Notes under the pieces: generated by a model
What the model saw: only the letters and a program-made list of their open reading frames with translations
Told to the model about the DNA's origin: nothing
Databases searched by the model: none
Shown: positions 9,892 to 18,955 of the stretch, in pieces
Layout of the letters: each line of letters starts with the position of its first letter
Position numbering within the stretch: the first letter of the stretch is position 1
Made by a program: the position numbers and the translations under genes
Source of the DNA: Pseudoruegeria sp. SHC-113
Lineage (GTDB): Bacteria > Pseudomonadota > Alphaproteobacteria > Rhodobacterales > Rhodobacteraceae
Assembly: GCF_025376885.1 (NCBI RefSeq)
Contig: NZ_JAHUBR010000001.1
Coordinates: forward strand, 186,001 to 250,000
Length of the DNA: 64,000 bases
Reading direction: 5' to 3'

Positions 9892-11097
9892 ATGAGCGAA
9901 ACGTCCTTTGATACAGTGATCCTTGGCGCTGGCGCGGCTGGCATGATGTGCGCGGCCCATGCGGCGGCGCAGGGCGGGCGCGTTTTGGTGGTGGATCATG
10001 CGAAAGCCGCCGGGGAGAAAATCCGCATTTCCGGTGGCGGGCGCTGCAATTTCACCAACATGCATTGCGGTCCGCATGCCTTCCTCTCGCAGAACCCGCA
10101 TTTCGCCAAATCCGCGCTCAAGCGCTACACGCAATGGGATTTCATCGACCTCGTCGCGCGCCACGGCATCGCTTATCACGAAAAGACCCTCGGCCAGCTG
10201 TTTTGCGATGACTCCGCCAAGCAGATCATCGCCATGCTGCTGGATGAAATGGCGAAAGCCGGCGCATCTCTGGCCTTGCAGACCTCGGCAAAAGCGATCA
10301 CGAAAATTGAAAGCGGCTTCCGGCTGGAGCTGGAGGGCGCGCGGGCAGGTCATGTGACGGCGCGAAACCTCGTGATCGCGACCGGGGGCAAATCCATCCC
10401 CAAGATGGGCGCGACGGGGTTTGGCTATCGTGTGGCCGAGCAATTCGGCCTACCGCTCACCGAAACCCGCGCCGGGCTCGTCCCGCTGACCTTTGCCGAG
10501 GATCTGAAGGCCGGTTTTGCCGAGATCGCGGGCGTCGCCTGCGAAGCAGAAGTGGCCAGCGGCGGCACCGCCTTCCGCGAGGCGCTCCTGTTCACACACC
10601 GGGGTCTCTCTGGCCCGTCGATCCTGCAGGTCTCCTCCTACTGGCAGGAGGGTGAAGAGATCGAGGTGAACTTGCTGCCGGGGCGGGATGCTTTTGCCGA
10701 ACTGCGCGCAAAGCGGCAGGAGAACGGGCGGCGCGATGCAGCGGGGGTTCTGGCGGACCTGCTGCCGAAGCGCTTGGCGGCACAACAGGCTCTAACTCTG
10801 CAGGTTTCGGGCAATATTGCCGATCAATCCGACAAATCCCTGCGGGTCATCGCTGATCACCTGCACCACTGGCGGCTCAAGCCCATCGGCACCGAGGGCT
10901 ACCGCACAGCTGAGGTGACGCTCGGCGGCGTGGACACGGATGCGCTCAGCGCCAAGACGATGGAAGCGCGCCACGTGCCGGGGCTCTTCTTTATCGGTGA
11001 AATGGTGGATGTGACGGGCTGGCTTGGCGGCTACAACTTCCAATGGGCCTGGTCCTCGGGCTGGGCCGCCGGGACAGAGATCGCCAGCCGCGCCTAA
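9892..11097 (+). CDS. HI0933/BaiN-type NAD(P)/FAD-dependent flavoprotein
   Basis: A 401-residue protein beginning with a dinucleotide-binding fold (DTVILGAGAAGMMCAAHAA), followed by the family-specific GEKIRISGGGRCNFTN. Further on come IATGGKSIPKMGATGFGY and the C-terminal LFFIGEMVDVTGWLGGYNFQWAWSSG flavin-binding motif. These are the marks of the HI0933 (TIGR00275) flavoprotein family. Most members have no proven physiological role. Some reduce enone-containing substrates. It is a monocistronic-looking gene followed by a repeat-bearing intergenic segment that may end transcription. Confidence 0.9.
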   Translation: MSETSFDTVILGAGAAGMMCAAHAAAQGGRVLVVDHAKAAGEKIRISGGGRCNFTNMHCGPHAFLSQNPHFAKSALKRYTQWDFIDLVARHGIAYHEKTLGQLFCDDSAKQIIAMLLDEMAKAGASLALQTSAKAITKIESGFRLELEGARAGHVTARNLVIATGGKSIPKMGATGFGYRVAEQFGLPLTETRAGLVPLTFAEDLKAGFAEIAGVACEAEVASGGTAFREALLFTHRGLSGPSILQVSSYWQEGEEIEVNLLPGRDAFAELRAKRQENGRRDAAGVLADLLPKRLAAQQALTLQVSGNIADQSDKSLRVIADHLHHWRLKPIGTEGYRTAEVTLGGVDTDALSAKTMEARHVPGLFFIGEMVDVTGWLGGYNFQWAWSSGWAAGTEIASRA

Positions 11098-11111
11098 GCG
11101 CAATCACTCTT

Positions 11112-11195
11112 GCCCGACATAATGTCGGGCAGCCCCCAACCATCCCCATCGGGCAGCCCCCGACCGCCCCGATCGGGCGGTGGCTGCCCGATGTG
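11112..11195. repeat. Hairpin plus three imperfect 24-bp tandem units
   Basis: Bases 11112-11130 form a perfect dyad, GCCCGACA-TAA-TGTCGGGC. From 11124 the core (A/G)TCGGGCAGCCCCC(A/G)ACC repeats at a 24-bp period (11124-11147, 11148-11171), with a third, inverted-looking and more diverged unit (11172-11195) ending in TGCCCGAT. The array can fold into alternative hairpins and may act as a terminator or mRNA-end stabiliser between the flavoprotein and the GMC gene. No U-tract follows. Confidence 0.6.
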
Positions 11196-11254
11196 CTCTC
11201 TTGCGCGTTGCAGGGAGGGGCGCGGACTCCTAGGCTCGGCCCTGGGAGGACGAT

Positions 11255-12841
11255 ATGGAATTTGACTATATCATCGTGGGCGCGGGTAGTGCGGGCTGCG
11301 TGCTGGCCAACCGGCTGAGCGAAAACGGCAAGCACCAGGTGCTGTTGCTGGAAGCCGGCGGCAAGGACACTTACCACTGGATCCATATCCCCATCGGCTA
11401 CCTCTATTGCATCGGCAACCCGCGCACCGACTGGGGCTTTCGCACGGCGGAAGAGCCGGGGCTGAACGGGCGCAGCCTGATCTATCCGCGCGGGCGCGTG
11501 CTGGGCGGCTGTTCCTCGATCAATGGGATGCTCTACCTGCGCGGGCAGGCCGCCGACTATGACGGCTGGCGGCAGCTCGGCAACACCGGATGGGGGTGGG
11601 ACGACGTGCTGCCCTATTTCAAGCGCAGCGAGGATTACGTGGGCGGCGCAAGCGACACCCACGGCGCGGGCGGGGAATGGCGGGTGGAGAACCAGCGTCT
11701 GAGCTGGGAGATCCTCGATGATTTCATGGCCGCCTGCGAGGCCGTCGGCCTGCCGCGCACGGAGGATTTCAACGGCGGGGACAATGAAGGCGTTGCCTAT
11801 TTCAAGGTCAACCAGCGCAAGGGCTGGCGGTGGAATACGTCCAAAGCCTTCCTGCGGCCCGCGAAGGGGCGGCAGAACCTGAAGGTGGAAACCCACGCGC
11901 AGGCAGAGGGGCTGATTTTGGAAAACGGCCGCGCTGTCGGGGTACGCTACAGGCGGCAGGGCGAGGCCTGTGAGGCACGGGTGCGCGGTGAGGTGATCCT
12001 CGCCGCCGGTGCGATCGGGTCACCGCAGATTCTGCAGCTTTCGGGCATTGGGCCGGGGGAACTTCTGCAGGAGCATGGTGTCGACGTGGTGCAGGAAAAC
12101 GCTGGAGTAGGGTCGAACTTGCAGGATCACCTGCAGATCCGCTGCGCTTATCGGGTTGAGAATGCTAAGACGCTCAACACGATGGCGGCAAGCCTCTGGG
12201 GGCAGGCGAAGATTGGGCTGGAATATGCGCTCAAACGCACCGGGCCGATGTCCATGGCGCCAAGCCAGTTGGGGGCCTTCGCGCGCTCCCGCCCCGATGT
12301 GGCGACGCCGGATCTGGAGTATCACGTGCAGCCGCTGTCGCTGGATGCTTTCGGTGAGCCGCTGCACCCGTTCGATGCGATCACCGCGAGTGTCTGTAAC
12401 CTGCGGCCGGAAAGCCGGGGTCATGTGCAGATCACCTCGCGCGATCCGCTGGCCCACCCCGAGATCCGCCCCAATTATCTGAGCACTGAAGGTGACAAGC
12501 GCGTGGCGGCGGATTCCATCCGGCTCACACGGCGGATCATGGCGGCCGGGCCGATGGCGAAATACGCGCCGCAGGAATTCAAGCCAGCCGATCCGAGCGA
12601 TACGGAGGCCGATCTGGTGCGCGCGGCGGGCGAGATCGGCACGACGATCTTTCATCCGGTGGGCACCGTGGCGATGGGGCCGGACGCACCGCTGGATGAG
12701 CGTCTGCGCCTGCGCGGGATTGCGGGGCTGCGGGTGGCCGATGCCTCCGTCATGCCGCGTATCACCTCGGGCAACACCAATTCGCCGACGATCATGATCG
12801 CCGAGAAAGCCAGCGACATGATCCTCGCCGATGCGCCCTGA
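11255..12841 (+). CDS. GMC-family FAD oxidoreductase (choline/alcohol dehydrogenase-like)
   Basis: A 528-residue glucose-methanol-choline oxidoreductase. The FAD-binding motif is [18 protein letters not shown] at residues 4-21. [18 protein letters not shown] matches the first GMC signature, and [17 protein letters not shown] matches the second. The C-terminal catalytic region shows [10 protein letters not shown] and the [11 protein letters not shown] segment, giving the usual His/Asn pair. Such enzymes oxidise primary alcohols, including choline and polyols. The alcohol is not identifiable here. A good GGGAGGA ribosome site precedes the ATG. It is followed 63 bp later by a kinase of the choline/aminoglycoside phosphotransferase fold, hinting at a shared amino-alcohol substrate, which is inference. 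Confidence 0.92.
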   Translation: MEFDYIIVGAGSAGCVLANRLSENGKHQVLLLEAGGKDTYHWIHIPIGYLYCIGNPRTDWGFRTAEEPGLNGRSLIYPRGRVLGGCSSINGMLYLRGQAADYDGWRQLGNTGWGWDDVLPYFKRSEDYVGGASDTHGAGGEWRVENQRLSWEILDDFMAACEAVGLPRTEDFNGGDNEGVAYFKVNQRKGWRWNTSKAFLRPAKGRQNLKVETHAQAEGLILENGRAVGVRYRRQGEACEARVRGEVILAAGAIGSPQILQLSGIGPGELLQEHGVDVVQENAGVGSNLQDHLQIRCAYRVENAKTLNTMAASLWGQAKIGLEYALKRTGPMSMAPSQLGAFARSRPDVATPDLEYHVQPLSLDAFGEPLHPFDAITASVCNLRPESRGHVQITSRDPLAHPEIRPNYLSTEGDKRVAADSIRLTRRIMAAGPMAKYAPQEFKPADPSDTEADLVRAAGEIGTTIFHPVGTVAMGPDAPLDERLRLRGIAGLRVADASVMPRITSGNTNSPTIMIAEKASDMILADAP

Positions 12842-12904
12842 ACCTCCATTGGCAAGCCCGCTCGCAGCGTCTAGCGTGCCGCGACTTTGAACGGGGCGAA
12901 TGAC

Positions 12905-13747
12905 ATGCAGGCAGAGGCCATTCTGCGCGCGGTACTGGAACGGCAGGGGCTGATCCCCGCGGCCACGCGCTGGGCGGTGCTGGCCGGAGGGCGCTCCAAT
13001 GCGCTCTGGCGGGTGCAGGGCGGCGGCGTTGATCTGGTCTGTAAACTCTACCGGCCCGCGCGCGGCAACGCGCTGTTCCCGAATGAGGCCGAAGCGGAGG
13101 CGGTGGCACTGCAGGCGCTGGCGGGCACCGAGCTTGCGCCGCCCTTTCTTGGGAAAGCGGATAGCCCGCTCGGCGTGGTGATCCTCTACGGGTTTGTGCC
13201 GGGCACCCACGGCGAGGTTGCGCCGCAGGACGTGGCGCGCGCGCTCGGGCGGCTGCATGGGCTGCCGCAAAGGCCGGAGCTGCGCAGAACAGGCTCTGAT
13301 CCGGCTGAAATCGCGAAAATGGGTCGTTTCTTTCTGGAGGGCAATCGTGAATCCCGATTGGCCGAGATGCTGCCAGAGGTGCCACCTCTTCCCCCCGCCA
13401 GCAGTTGCCTGATCCATGGCGATGCCGTGCCGGCCAACATCATCGCCTCGGACTCCGGGCCGGTGTTCATCGATTGGCAGTGCCCCGCGCTGGGCGATGC
13501 GGCGGAGGATCTGGCGATCTATCTTTCGCCAGCGATGCAGCAGATCTACGGCAGTGGGCCGCTCACGGAGGCGCAGCAAGCGGCGTTTCTGGCGGCCTAC
13601 CCGGATGCGGAGACCGCCGCGCGCTACCGCGCCCTTGCGCCGCTGTTTCATTGGCGCATGGCGGCTTACTGCGATTGGAAGGCACGCAGGGGCGAGGCGG
13701 AATACGCCCGCGCCCGCGATCTGGAAATCGCCGCTTTAGAGGGCTGA
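12905..13747 (+). CDS. APH/choline-kinase-family phosphotransferase
   Basis: A 280-residue protein with an aminoglycoside-phosphotransferase fold. It has a Gly-rich N-lobe (LAGGRSNALWRVQ), an ATP-site Lys (DLVCKLYRP), a catalytic loop CLIHGDAVPANII and the metal-binding VFIDWQCPALGDAAEDLA. Relatives phosphorylate choline, thiamine, homoserine or aminoglycosides; the length and motifs fit a metabolic small-molecule kinase better than a resistance enzyme. I chose the ATG at 12905 over an in-frame TTG at 12887. Its last 12 bases overlap the convergent ubiB stop region, so no terminator separates them. Confidence 0.8.
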   Translation: MQAEAILRAVLERQGLIPAATRWAVLAGGRSNALWRVQGGGVDLVCKLYRPARGNALFPNEAEAEAVALQALAGTELAPPFLGKADSPLGVVILYGFVPGTHGEVAPQDVARALGRLHGLPQRPELRRTGSDPAEIAKMGRFFLEGNRESRLAEMLPEVPPLPPASSCLIHGDAVPANIIASDSGPVFIDWQCPALGDAAEDLAIYLSPAMQQIYGSGPLTEAQQAAFLAAYPDAETAARYRALAPLFHWRMAAYCDWKARRGEAEYARARDLEIAALEG

Positions 13748-15268
13748 GAGCAGCCAGACCCCCACCAGCGTGAGGCCGCTGCCCGCCAGCATCCACCCGG
13801 CGATCCGGCGGCGGGAGGGTGCAAGCCGCTTGGGTGGCGCATTGTGGCTTTGGGCCACCAGCGCAGCCTCGGCGAGGGCGGGCAGGCGGGGGCCGAAGCG
13901 GGCCAGAACGCGTGCTGTCTTCGCCAGATCGCTCGCCAGCGCCTTCGGGCCGATCGAGACCTTGATGTAATCTTCCACCACCGGCTGGGCGACTTCCCAG
14001 ATGTTCACATGGGGCGACAGCGAGCGGCTCACGCCCTCCACCACCACCATCGTGCGTTGCAGCAGCAATAGCTCGGTGCGGGTTTCCATGCCGAAGCGCT
14101 CCGTCACCTCGAAGAGATAGGCAAGCAACCGCCCCATGGAGATATTGGAGGCATCCATGCCGAAAATAGGCTCTCCGACAGCCCGAAGCGCCAGCGCAAA
14201 GGCTTCGACATCCTGATCGGCGGGCACGTATCCGGCCTCGAAATGCACCTCGGCCACGCGGCGGTAATCGCGCTTGATGAAGCCATAAAGGATCTCGGCA
14301 TAGACGCGGCGGGTGTATTCGTCGATCTGGCCCATGATGCCGAAATCATAGGCCACGATGGCCCCGTCCGGGCCGACCTTCAGGTTGCCCTGATGCATGT
14401 CGCCGTGGAAGAACCCGTCGCGCAGGGCGTGGCTCAGGAAAAGCTGCAGCACCCGTGCGCCCAGCGCGGCGCGGTCAAAGCCTTCCTTCTCCAGCAGCGC
14501 GTTGTCGCCGATGGGGGTGCCTTCCACCCAATCCATCGTCAGCACCGTCTTGTCGGTCAGATCCCAGCGCGGCGCGGCGACGCGGAAGCCTTCGTCCTTC
14601 TCGGTGTTGGACTGGAACTGCGAGGCCGAGGCCGCTTCGAGCCGCAGGTCCAACTCGCCCAGCACGACGCTTTCGAAATGCTCGATCACGGCATAGGGCT
14701 TCAGGCGGCGTGAGAAGGGGGCGAACAGCTCGATGGCGCCTGCGGCGAAATAGAAGGCGTCGATGTCGCGCTGGAAGGCCTTGCCGATGCCGGGGCGCAG
14801 TACTTTTACGGCCACGAACTCGCCCGTACGCTTCAGCCGCGCCTTGTGCACCTGCGCAATAGAGGCGGCGGCGACGGCATCGGAGAACTCTTCGAAGATC
14901 TCGTCGGGATCCTGCTCCAGCGCTTCCGCGATCTGCTTCTTGGCGATCTCGGTTGGGAAGGGCGGCAGCTTGTCCTGCAGCACGCGCAATTCGGTGGCCA
15001 GATCGTCGCCCACCACATCGGGGCGGGTCGAAAGGATCTGACCGAACTTGATGTAGGCCGGGCCCAGCGCGGTCAGCGCGCGGGTGATCGGCGGGCGGGA
15101 GGGATCGCCTTTGTCGCCCAGCCATTGCAGCGGCCATGCGATGCCGCGGTAGAGCCCGCGCAGCAGCGGCGGGGCCTCCATCGCGTCGAGCATGACGCTC
15201 ATGGCACCCGTGCGCTCCAAGGTCGCGCCGGTGCGGATCAGGCGCCAGATGTTGTGAGGGCCGCGCAT
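13736..15268 (-). CDS. ubiB: UbiB/ABC1-family atypical kinase for ubiquinone biosynthesis
   Basis: A 510-residue UbiB protein. It contains the KxGQ segment (YIKFGQILSTRPDVVGDD), the Ala-rich nucleotide loop region with ASIAQVHKARL, the catalytic GDMHQGNLKVG and the metal-binding YDFGIMGQ. The C-terminus ends in a hydrophobic anchor (about 488-510) preceded by Arg/Pro-rich residues, as in the bacterial family. UbiB is an ATPase/atypical kinase needed for synthesis of coenzyme Q at the inner membrane. It lies 3 bp after ubiE on the same strand, forming a ubiquinone operon. Confidence 0.96.
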   Translation of the reverse strand: MRGPHNIWRLIRTGATLERTGAMSVMLDAMEAPPLLRGLYRGIAWPLQWLGDKGDPSRPPITRALTALGPAYIKFGQILSTRPDVVGDDLATELRVLQDKLPPFPTEIAKKQIAEALEQDPDEIFEEFSDAVAAASIAQVHKARLKRTGEFVAVKVLRPGIGKAFQRDIDAFYFAAGAIELFAPFSRRLKPYAVIEHFESVVLGELDLRLEAASASQFQSNTEKDEGFRVAAPRWDLTDKTVLTMDWVEGTPIGDNALLEKEGFDRAALGARVLQLFLSHALRDGFFHGDMHQGNLKVGPDGAIVAYDFGIMGQIDEYTRRVYAEILYGFIKRDYRRVAEVHFEAGYVPADQDVEAFALALRAVGEPIFGMDASNISMGRLLAYLFEVTERFGMETRTELLLLQRTMVVVEGVSRSLSPHVNIWEVAQPVVEDYIKVSIGPKALASDLAKTARVLARFGPRLPALAEAALVAQSHNAPPKRLAPSRRRIAGWMLAGSGLTLVGVWLLSAL

Positions 15269-15271
15269 GGA

Positions 15272-16018
15272 TCAGATCTTCCAGCCGGAATGCAGCGCCG
15301 CGATGCCCATTGTCAGGTTGCGGTATTTCACGTTGTCGAAACCGGCCGTGCGGATCATCGAAGCGAAGGTCTCCTGATCCGGGAAGTTGCGGATCGATTC
15401 CACCAGATACTGGTAGCTGTCACGATCATTGGCGATCACCTGCCCCATCACCGGGATCACGTTGAAGGAATAGAGATCGTAGGCCTTCTGCATCATGTCG
15501 TTGGGGATGTGGCTGAACTCCAGCACCATCAGCCGCCCGCCGGGCTTGAGCACGCGGTAGGCTTCCGCGAGCGCATCGGGAATGCGGGTGACGTTCCGGA
15601 TGCCGAAGCTGATCGTGTAGACATCAAAGGTGTTGGCCTCAAACGGCAGCTGCATCGCATCGCCCACGACCCAATCAAGGCTGTCGGCCATCGCCCCGGC
15701 CTCTGCGCGTTTTGCGCCTTCCACCAGCATGGATTCCGTCATGTCCAGCACGGTCGCATGGGCGTATCCGGCGCGTTTGAGGAAGCGGAAGGAGATATCG
15801 CCGGTGCCCCCGGCCACGTCCAGCAGCTTCTGGCCCGCGCGCGGCGCGAGCCAATCCATCATCGCGTCTTTCCAGATGCGGTGGATGCCCATGCTCATGG
15901 CGTCGTTCATCACGTCGTATTTGCTGGCGACATTGGTGAAGACGCCGTGGACCATCCCGGCCTTCTCGGATTCGTTCACCGTCTGGAAGCCGAAGTGGGT
16001 GGTTTTTTCCTGGCTCAT
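15272..16018 (-). CDS. ubiE: Ubiquinone/menaquinone C-methyltransferase UbiE
   Basis: A 248-residue class I SAM methyltransferase. The SAM-binding motif I is [19 protein letters not shown]. The family-specific segments [18 protein letters not shown] near the N-terminus and [24 protein letters not shown] are intact, and the C-terminus has the SFFP-like region of COQ5 proteins in reduced form. It methylates the benzoquinol ring in coenzyme Q synthesis. It is the first gene of a two-gene operon with ubiB and is divergent from mutM, with a 94-bp gap that must contain both promoters. Confidence 0.97.
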   Translation of the reverse strand: MSQEKTTHFGFQTVNESEKAGMVHGVFTNVASKYDVMNDAMSMGIHRIWKDAMMDWLAPRAGQKLLDVAGGTGDISFRFLKRAGYAHATVLDMTESMLVEGAKRAEAGAMADSLDWVVGDAMQLPFEANTFDVYTISFGIRNVTRIPDALAEAYRVLKPGGRLMVLEFSHIPNDMMQKAYDLYSFNVIPVMGQVIANDRDSYQYLVESIRNFPDQETFASMIRTAGFDNVKYRNLTMGIAALHSGWKI

Positions 16019-16112
16019 GCTGATGGGGCCTTGCCGTTCCTCTATGTCCTGCCCTTCTTATAGGGCCCACACCCGGCGTTACAATGCGCCCCTTTTGCCG
16101 CGAGGAGCCCCG

Positions 16113-16964
16113 ATGCCCGAATTGCCAGAGGTCGAAACCGTCCGCCGCGGGCTGGCGCCGGTGATGGAGGGGCAGGTGATCGTGCGCGCCGATGTGCGCC
16201 GCCCGGATCTGCGGTGGCCCTTCCCGGACAATATGGCGCAGCGGCTGACCGGCGCGCGGGTGGAGCGGCTGCGGCGGCGCAGCAAATATATCCTTGCCGA
16301 TCTCTCCACCGGGGAAACGCTGCTCATTCATCTGGGGATGTCGGGGCGGATGCAGGTTTCGGGGACATCGGTTGGCACCTTCGCCCACGAGATCGCGCCA
16401 CTGGTAAAGCACGATCACGTGGTGCTCGACATGGAGAACGGCGCGCGGATCGCCTTTAACGATGCGCGGCGGTTCGGAGCGATGGATCTGATGGCGACGG
16501 GCCAGGAGGCCGCCCACAAGCTGATTGCAGCTCTCGGGCCTGAGCCGCTGGGCAATGGCTTTCACGCCGATTATCTGGCCGAGCGCTTTTCGGGAAAGAA
16601 CACGCCCATAAAGGCGGCGCTGCTGGATCAGGGAATCGTGGCCGGGCTTGGCAATATTTACGTCTGTGAAGTCCTGCACCGGGTTGGCGTATCGCCGAAA
16701 AGAAAGGCAGGCAATCTGTCCCGACGCAAGATCGAGGCGCTGGTTCCGGCCGTGCGCGCGGTGCTTTCGGAGGCCATCGAGGCCGGTGGCTCCTCGCTGC
16801 GCGATCACCGCCAAGCCAATGGTGAGCTTGGATATTTTCAGCATACCTTCCGCGTTTACGGGCGCGAGGGCGCGCCCTGCGCAACGCCCGGTTGCGGCGG
16901 CACCGTAAAGCGAATCGTGCAGTCGGGGCGGTCGAGTTTCTATTGCCCGCAATGCCAAAGATAG
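16113..16964 (+). CDS. mutM: Formamidopyrimidine-DNA glycosylase MutM (Fpg)
   Basis: A 283-residue base-excision repair enzyme removing 8-oxoguanine. It begins [14 protein letters not shown] with the catalytic N-terminal Pro and Glu, and the conserved Lys sits in [11 protein letters not shown]. It ends in a zinc finger with CATPGCGG and YCPQCQR. The start is the ATG at 16113, 6 bases after GAGGAG. The open frame extends far upstream, but only this start exposes the catalytic Pro2. Its divergence from ubiE and its place before an enoyl-CoA hydratase and rpsT is a conserved origin-side arrangement in Rhodobacterales, as far as I recall. Confidence 0.98.
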   Translation: MPELPEVETVRRGLAPVMEGQVIVRADVRRPDLRWPFPDNMAQRLTGARVERLRRRSKYILADLSTGETLLIHLGMSGRMQVSGTSVGTFAHEIAPLVKHDHVVLDMENGARIAFNDARRFGAMDLMATGQEAAHKLIAALGPEPLGNGFHADYLAERFSGKNTPIKAALLDQGIVAGLGNIYVCEVLHRVGVSPKRKAGNLSRRKIEALVPAVRAVLSEAIEAGGSSLRDHRQANGELGYFQHTFRVYGREGAPCATPGCGGTVKRIVQSGRSSFYCPQCQR

Positions 16965-17027
16965 CTTGATCCGGGGGGTCAGACTGGTAAGGAATCGGTT
17001 CTGACGAAACCAATCTGGCAGGATTTC

Positions 17028-17804
17028 ATGGCCTTCGAGACATTGATTGTCGACATCAGCGACCATGTGGCGCTGATCACCCTGAACCGACCCGAAGCCC
17101 TCAACGCCCTCAATTCACACTTGCTCGGAGAGCTGGCGGACGCGCTGAAAGAGGCCGACGCCAACGACAAGGTGCGCTGCATCGTGCTGACCGGTTCGGA
17201 GAAGGCCTTCGCCGCCGGGGCCGACATCAAGGAGATGTCGGAGAAGAGCTTCGTGGAGATGTTCACCTCTGATTTCTTCGGGGCCGAAACAGAGCAACTG
17301 CTGAAAACGCGCAAACCGATCATCGCCGCCGTCTCCGGCTACGCGCTGGGCGGGGGTTGCGAGCTGGCGATGATGTGCGATTTCATCATCGCCTCGGACA
17401 CCGCCAAGTTCGGCCAGCCCGAGATCAACCTCGGCGTCGTGGCCGGGATCGGTGGCACCCAGCGGTTGACACGCTTCGTGGGCAAGTCCAAATCCATGGA
17501 CATGCATCTGACGGGCCGTTTCATGGATGCCGAGGAGGCCGAGCGGTCCGGGCTCGTCTCCCGCGTGGTGCCGGCCAAGAAGCTGATCGAAGAAGCGCTG
17601 GGCGCGGCCCAGAAGATCGCCGAGAAAAGCGCGCTGGCCACGGCGGTGGTGAAAGAGGCGGTGAACCGCTCCTACGAAACCACGCTGTCCGAAGGGCTGC
17701 TGTTTGAGCGCCGCATCTTCCACGCGCTCTTTGCGACAGAAGATCAGAAAGAGGGCATGAACGCCTTCCTTGAGAAGCGCGAACCTCAGTTCCGCGACAA
17801 GTAA
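17028..17804 (+). CDS. Enoyl-CoA hydratase (crotonase family)
   Basis: A 258-residue crotonase-fold protein. It has the oxyanion-hole segment [15 protein letters not shown] and two acidic active-site regions, [15 protein letters not shown] and [19 protein letters not shown], which position the pair of catalytic Glu residues of true hydratases. It hydrates short-chain 2-enoyl-CoA in fatty-acid beta-oxidation. The sequence is typical of the FadB1/PaaF-like single-domain enzymes. It lies 63 bp after mutM. A long imperfect hairpin follows the stop (arms at 17820-17825 and 17844-17849, inner CTGCGT/ACGCAG). Confidence 0.94.
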   Translation: MAFETLIVDISDHVALITLNRPEALNALNSHLLGELADALKEADANDKVRCIVLTGSEKAFAAGADIKEMSEKSFVEMFTSDFFGAETEQLLKTRKPIIAAVSGYALGGGCELAMMCDFIIASDTAKFGQPEINLGVVAGIGGTQRLTRFVGKSKSMDMHLTGRFMDAEEAERSGLVSRVVPAKKLIEEALGAAQKIAEKSALATAVVKEAVNRSYETTLSEGLLFERRIFHALFATEDQKEGMNAFLEKREPQFRDK

Positions 17805-17872
17805 TAGGCAACCACCGGGCAGGGCTGCGTGGCACGCAGTGCTGCCCTGCGCGGCCCAAGGGCAATTCCTGT

Positions 17873-17900
17873 TTGCAATTGCCGGGGAATCCCCTTAAAC
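17873..17900 (+). promoter_or_regulatory. Likely sigma-70 promoter for rpsT
   Basis: TTGCAA at 17873-17878 and TTAAAC at 17895-17900 are separated by 16 bases, a plausible housekeeping promoter. It leaves a leader of about 110 bases before the rpsT start at 18016. This is inferred from consensus only. Confidence 0.5.
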
Positions 17901-18015
17901 GCCGCTGCCATACATGCGCGTGTAGCCCGCTTTGGCTGGATCAACCCCACTCGGGGGACCCGTTCGGGCGTCTGCATGCGTTGGAAAGAACCGAACCTAG
18001 AAGGGTAACAGATCC

Positions 18016-18279
18016 ATGGCCAACTCGCCGCAGTCCAAGAAACGCGCCCGTCAGAACGAGCGCCGCTTCGCCGTCAACAAAGCCCGCCGCTCCCGCATCC
18101 GCACCTACCTGCGCAAGGTCGAGGAAGCCATCGCTTCCGGCGACAAGGCCGCTTCTCAGGCCGCTCTGCGCGTTGCAGAATCCGAACTGATGCGTGGCGT
18201 GACCAAAGGCATCGTTCACAAGAACACCGCCTCCCGCAAAATCTCCCGCCTGTCTGCCCGCGTGAAAGTGCTGGCCTGA
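18016..18279 (+). CDS. rpsT: 30S ribosomal protein S20
   Basis: An 87-residue, Lys/Arg/Ala-rich protein beginning [17 protein letters not shown], the hallmark of S20. It binds 16S rRNA in the small subunit. Its central and C-terminal helical parts ([20 protein letters not shown]) are intact. It has a leader of about 110 bases and a strong terminator after the stop, so it is a single-gene unit. Position immediately before dnaA is the usual alphaproteobacterial context. Confidence 0.98.
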   Translation: MANSPQSKKRARQNERRFAVNKARRSRIRTYLRKVEEAIASGDKAASQAALRVAESELMRGVTKGIVHKNTASRKISRLSARVKVLA

Positions 18280-18324
18280 TCTGGTCTCAGCCCTGCCTTC
18301 GGGGCTGAAAGATGAGTCGTGAAT

Positions 18325-18348
18325 AAGCGCCCTTCGGGGCGCTTTTTT
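18325..18348 (+). terminator. Rho-independent terminator of rpsT
   Basis: A perfect stem AAGCGCCC / GGGCGCTT with a stable TTCG tetraloop, followed by a run of T to 18348. Confidence 0.95.
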
Positions 18349-18955
18349 CGTTTGGAGATTCTGCCACTGCATCTCGCATCTGCAGCAACGCGGCAGAAAA
18401 ACCACACCTTCCGCATGGTCACGGGATTCGATTCAGAGGAGTCCAGAGTCAAGCCAGAAGAGTCGTTGCGACTCGTCTGACGGGCGGGCTAGCTTGGCTG
18501 TGCGATTCACATCGTCTTGGGGGGACATGCGAAGCAACCGGGCTGCCGCTCCGGATCATGGGGAACCATCAGCTGATTGCGATGGCCCGTGCCGGATGTG
18601 CCGGGTGTGGAAATGTCGGAATTGGGTCTGGCTGCGCCGGGCTTTACCGATCTGAAGGGGATAACCGCGCGTCGATTTGCGTGGGCTCTCTTCTTCACAT
18701 GTCCATATGGAAAATGGCTCTTGCCACAGGTTGTGCCGGCCCGGATTCGGGCCGCTTGCACGGGATATTTTGTGGCGAAGAGGGCTCGAAGGTCTGAGGC
18801 AGACCAGAGCAGCTGAAACACTTGGTTTCAGCCCACGGATGGCTTTTGCCATGCGATCCCCATCGCTTTGTGTGCCGCATGGTTGGCTCCGCTTTGATGC
18901 GGCGGAGTTTGCGAGTGATACGGGTCAATAAAGCGCAAAAAAGCGGACGGAAAAA
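18349..18955. other. Gene-free region upstream of dnaA, candidate chromosomal origin and dnaA promoter region
   Basis: About 600 bp with no supportable gene between the rpsT terminator and dnaA. In many bacteria the origin lies next to dnaA-dnaN-recF-gyrB. Here I find no perfect DnaA box (TTATNCACA). Several two-mismatch candidates occur: TTCTTCACA near 18692, TGTGGAAAT near 18605 and TGTGGCGAA near 18771. The final 40 bases before dnaA are A-rich (AAAGCGCAAAAAAGC). The region is therefore either a degenerate origin or only the dnaA regulatory region. Confidence 0.4.

Noticed and set aside
16979-17006. GTCAGA...TCTGAC inverted repeat after mutM as a terminator
   Set aside because: Six-base stem with a 16-base loop and no T-run; not convincing.
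18507-18931. Short open frames in the dnaA upstream region
   Set aside because: They overlap one another on both strands, lack ribosome sites and show no protein-like composition.
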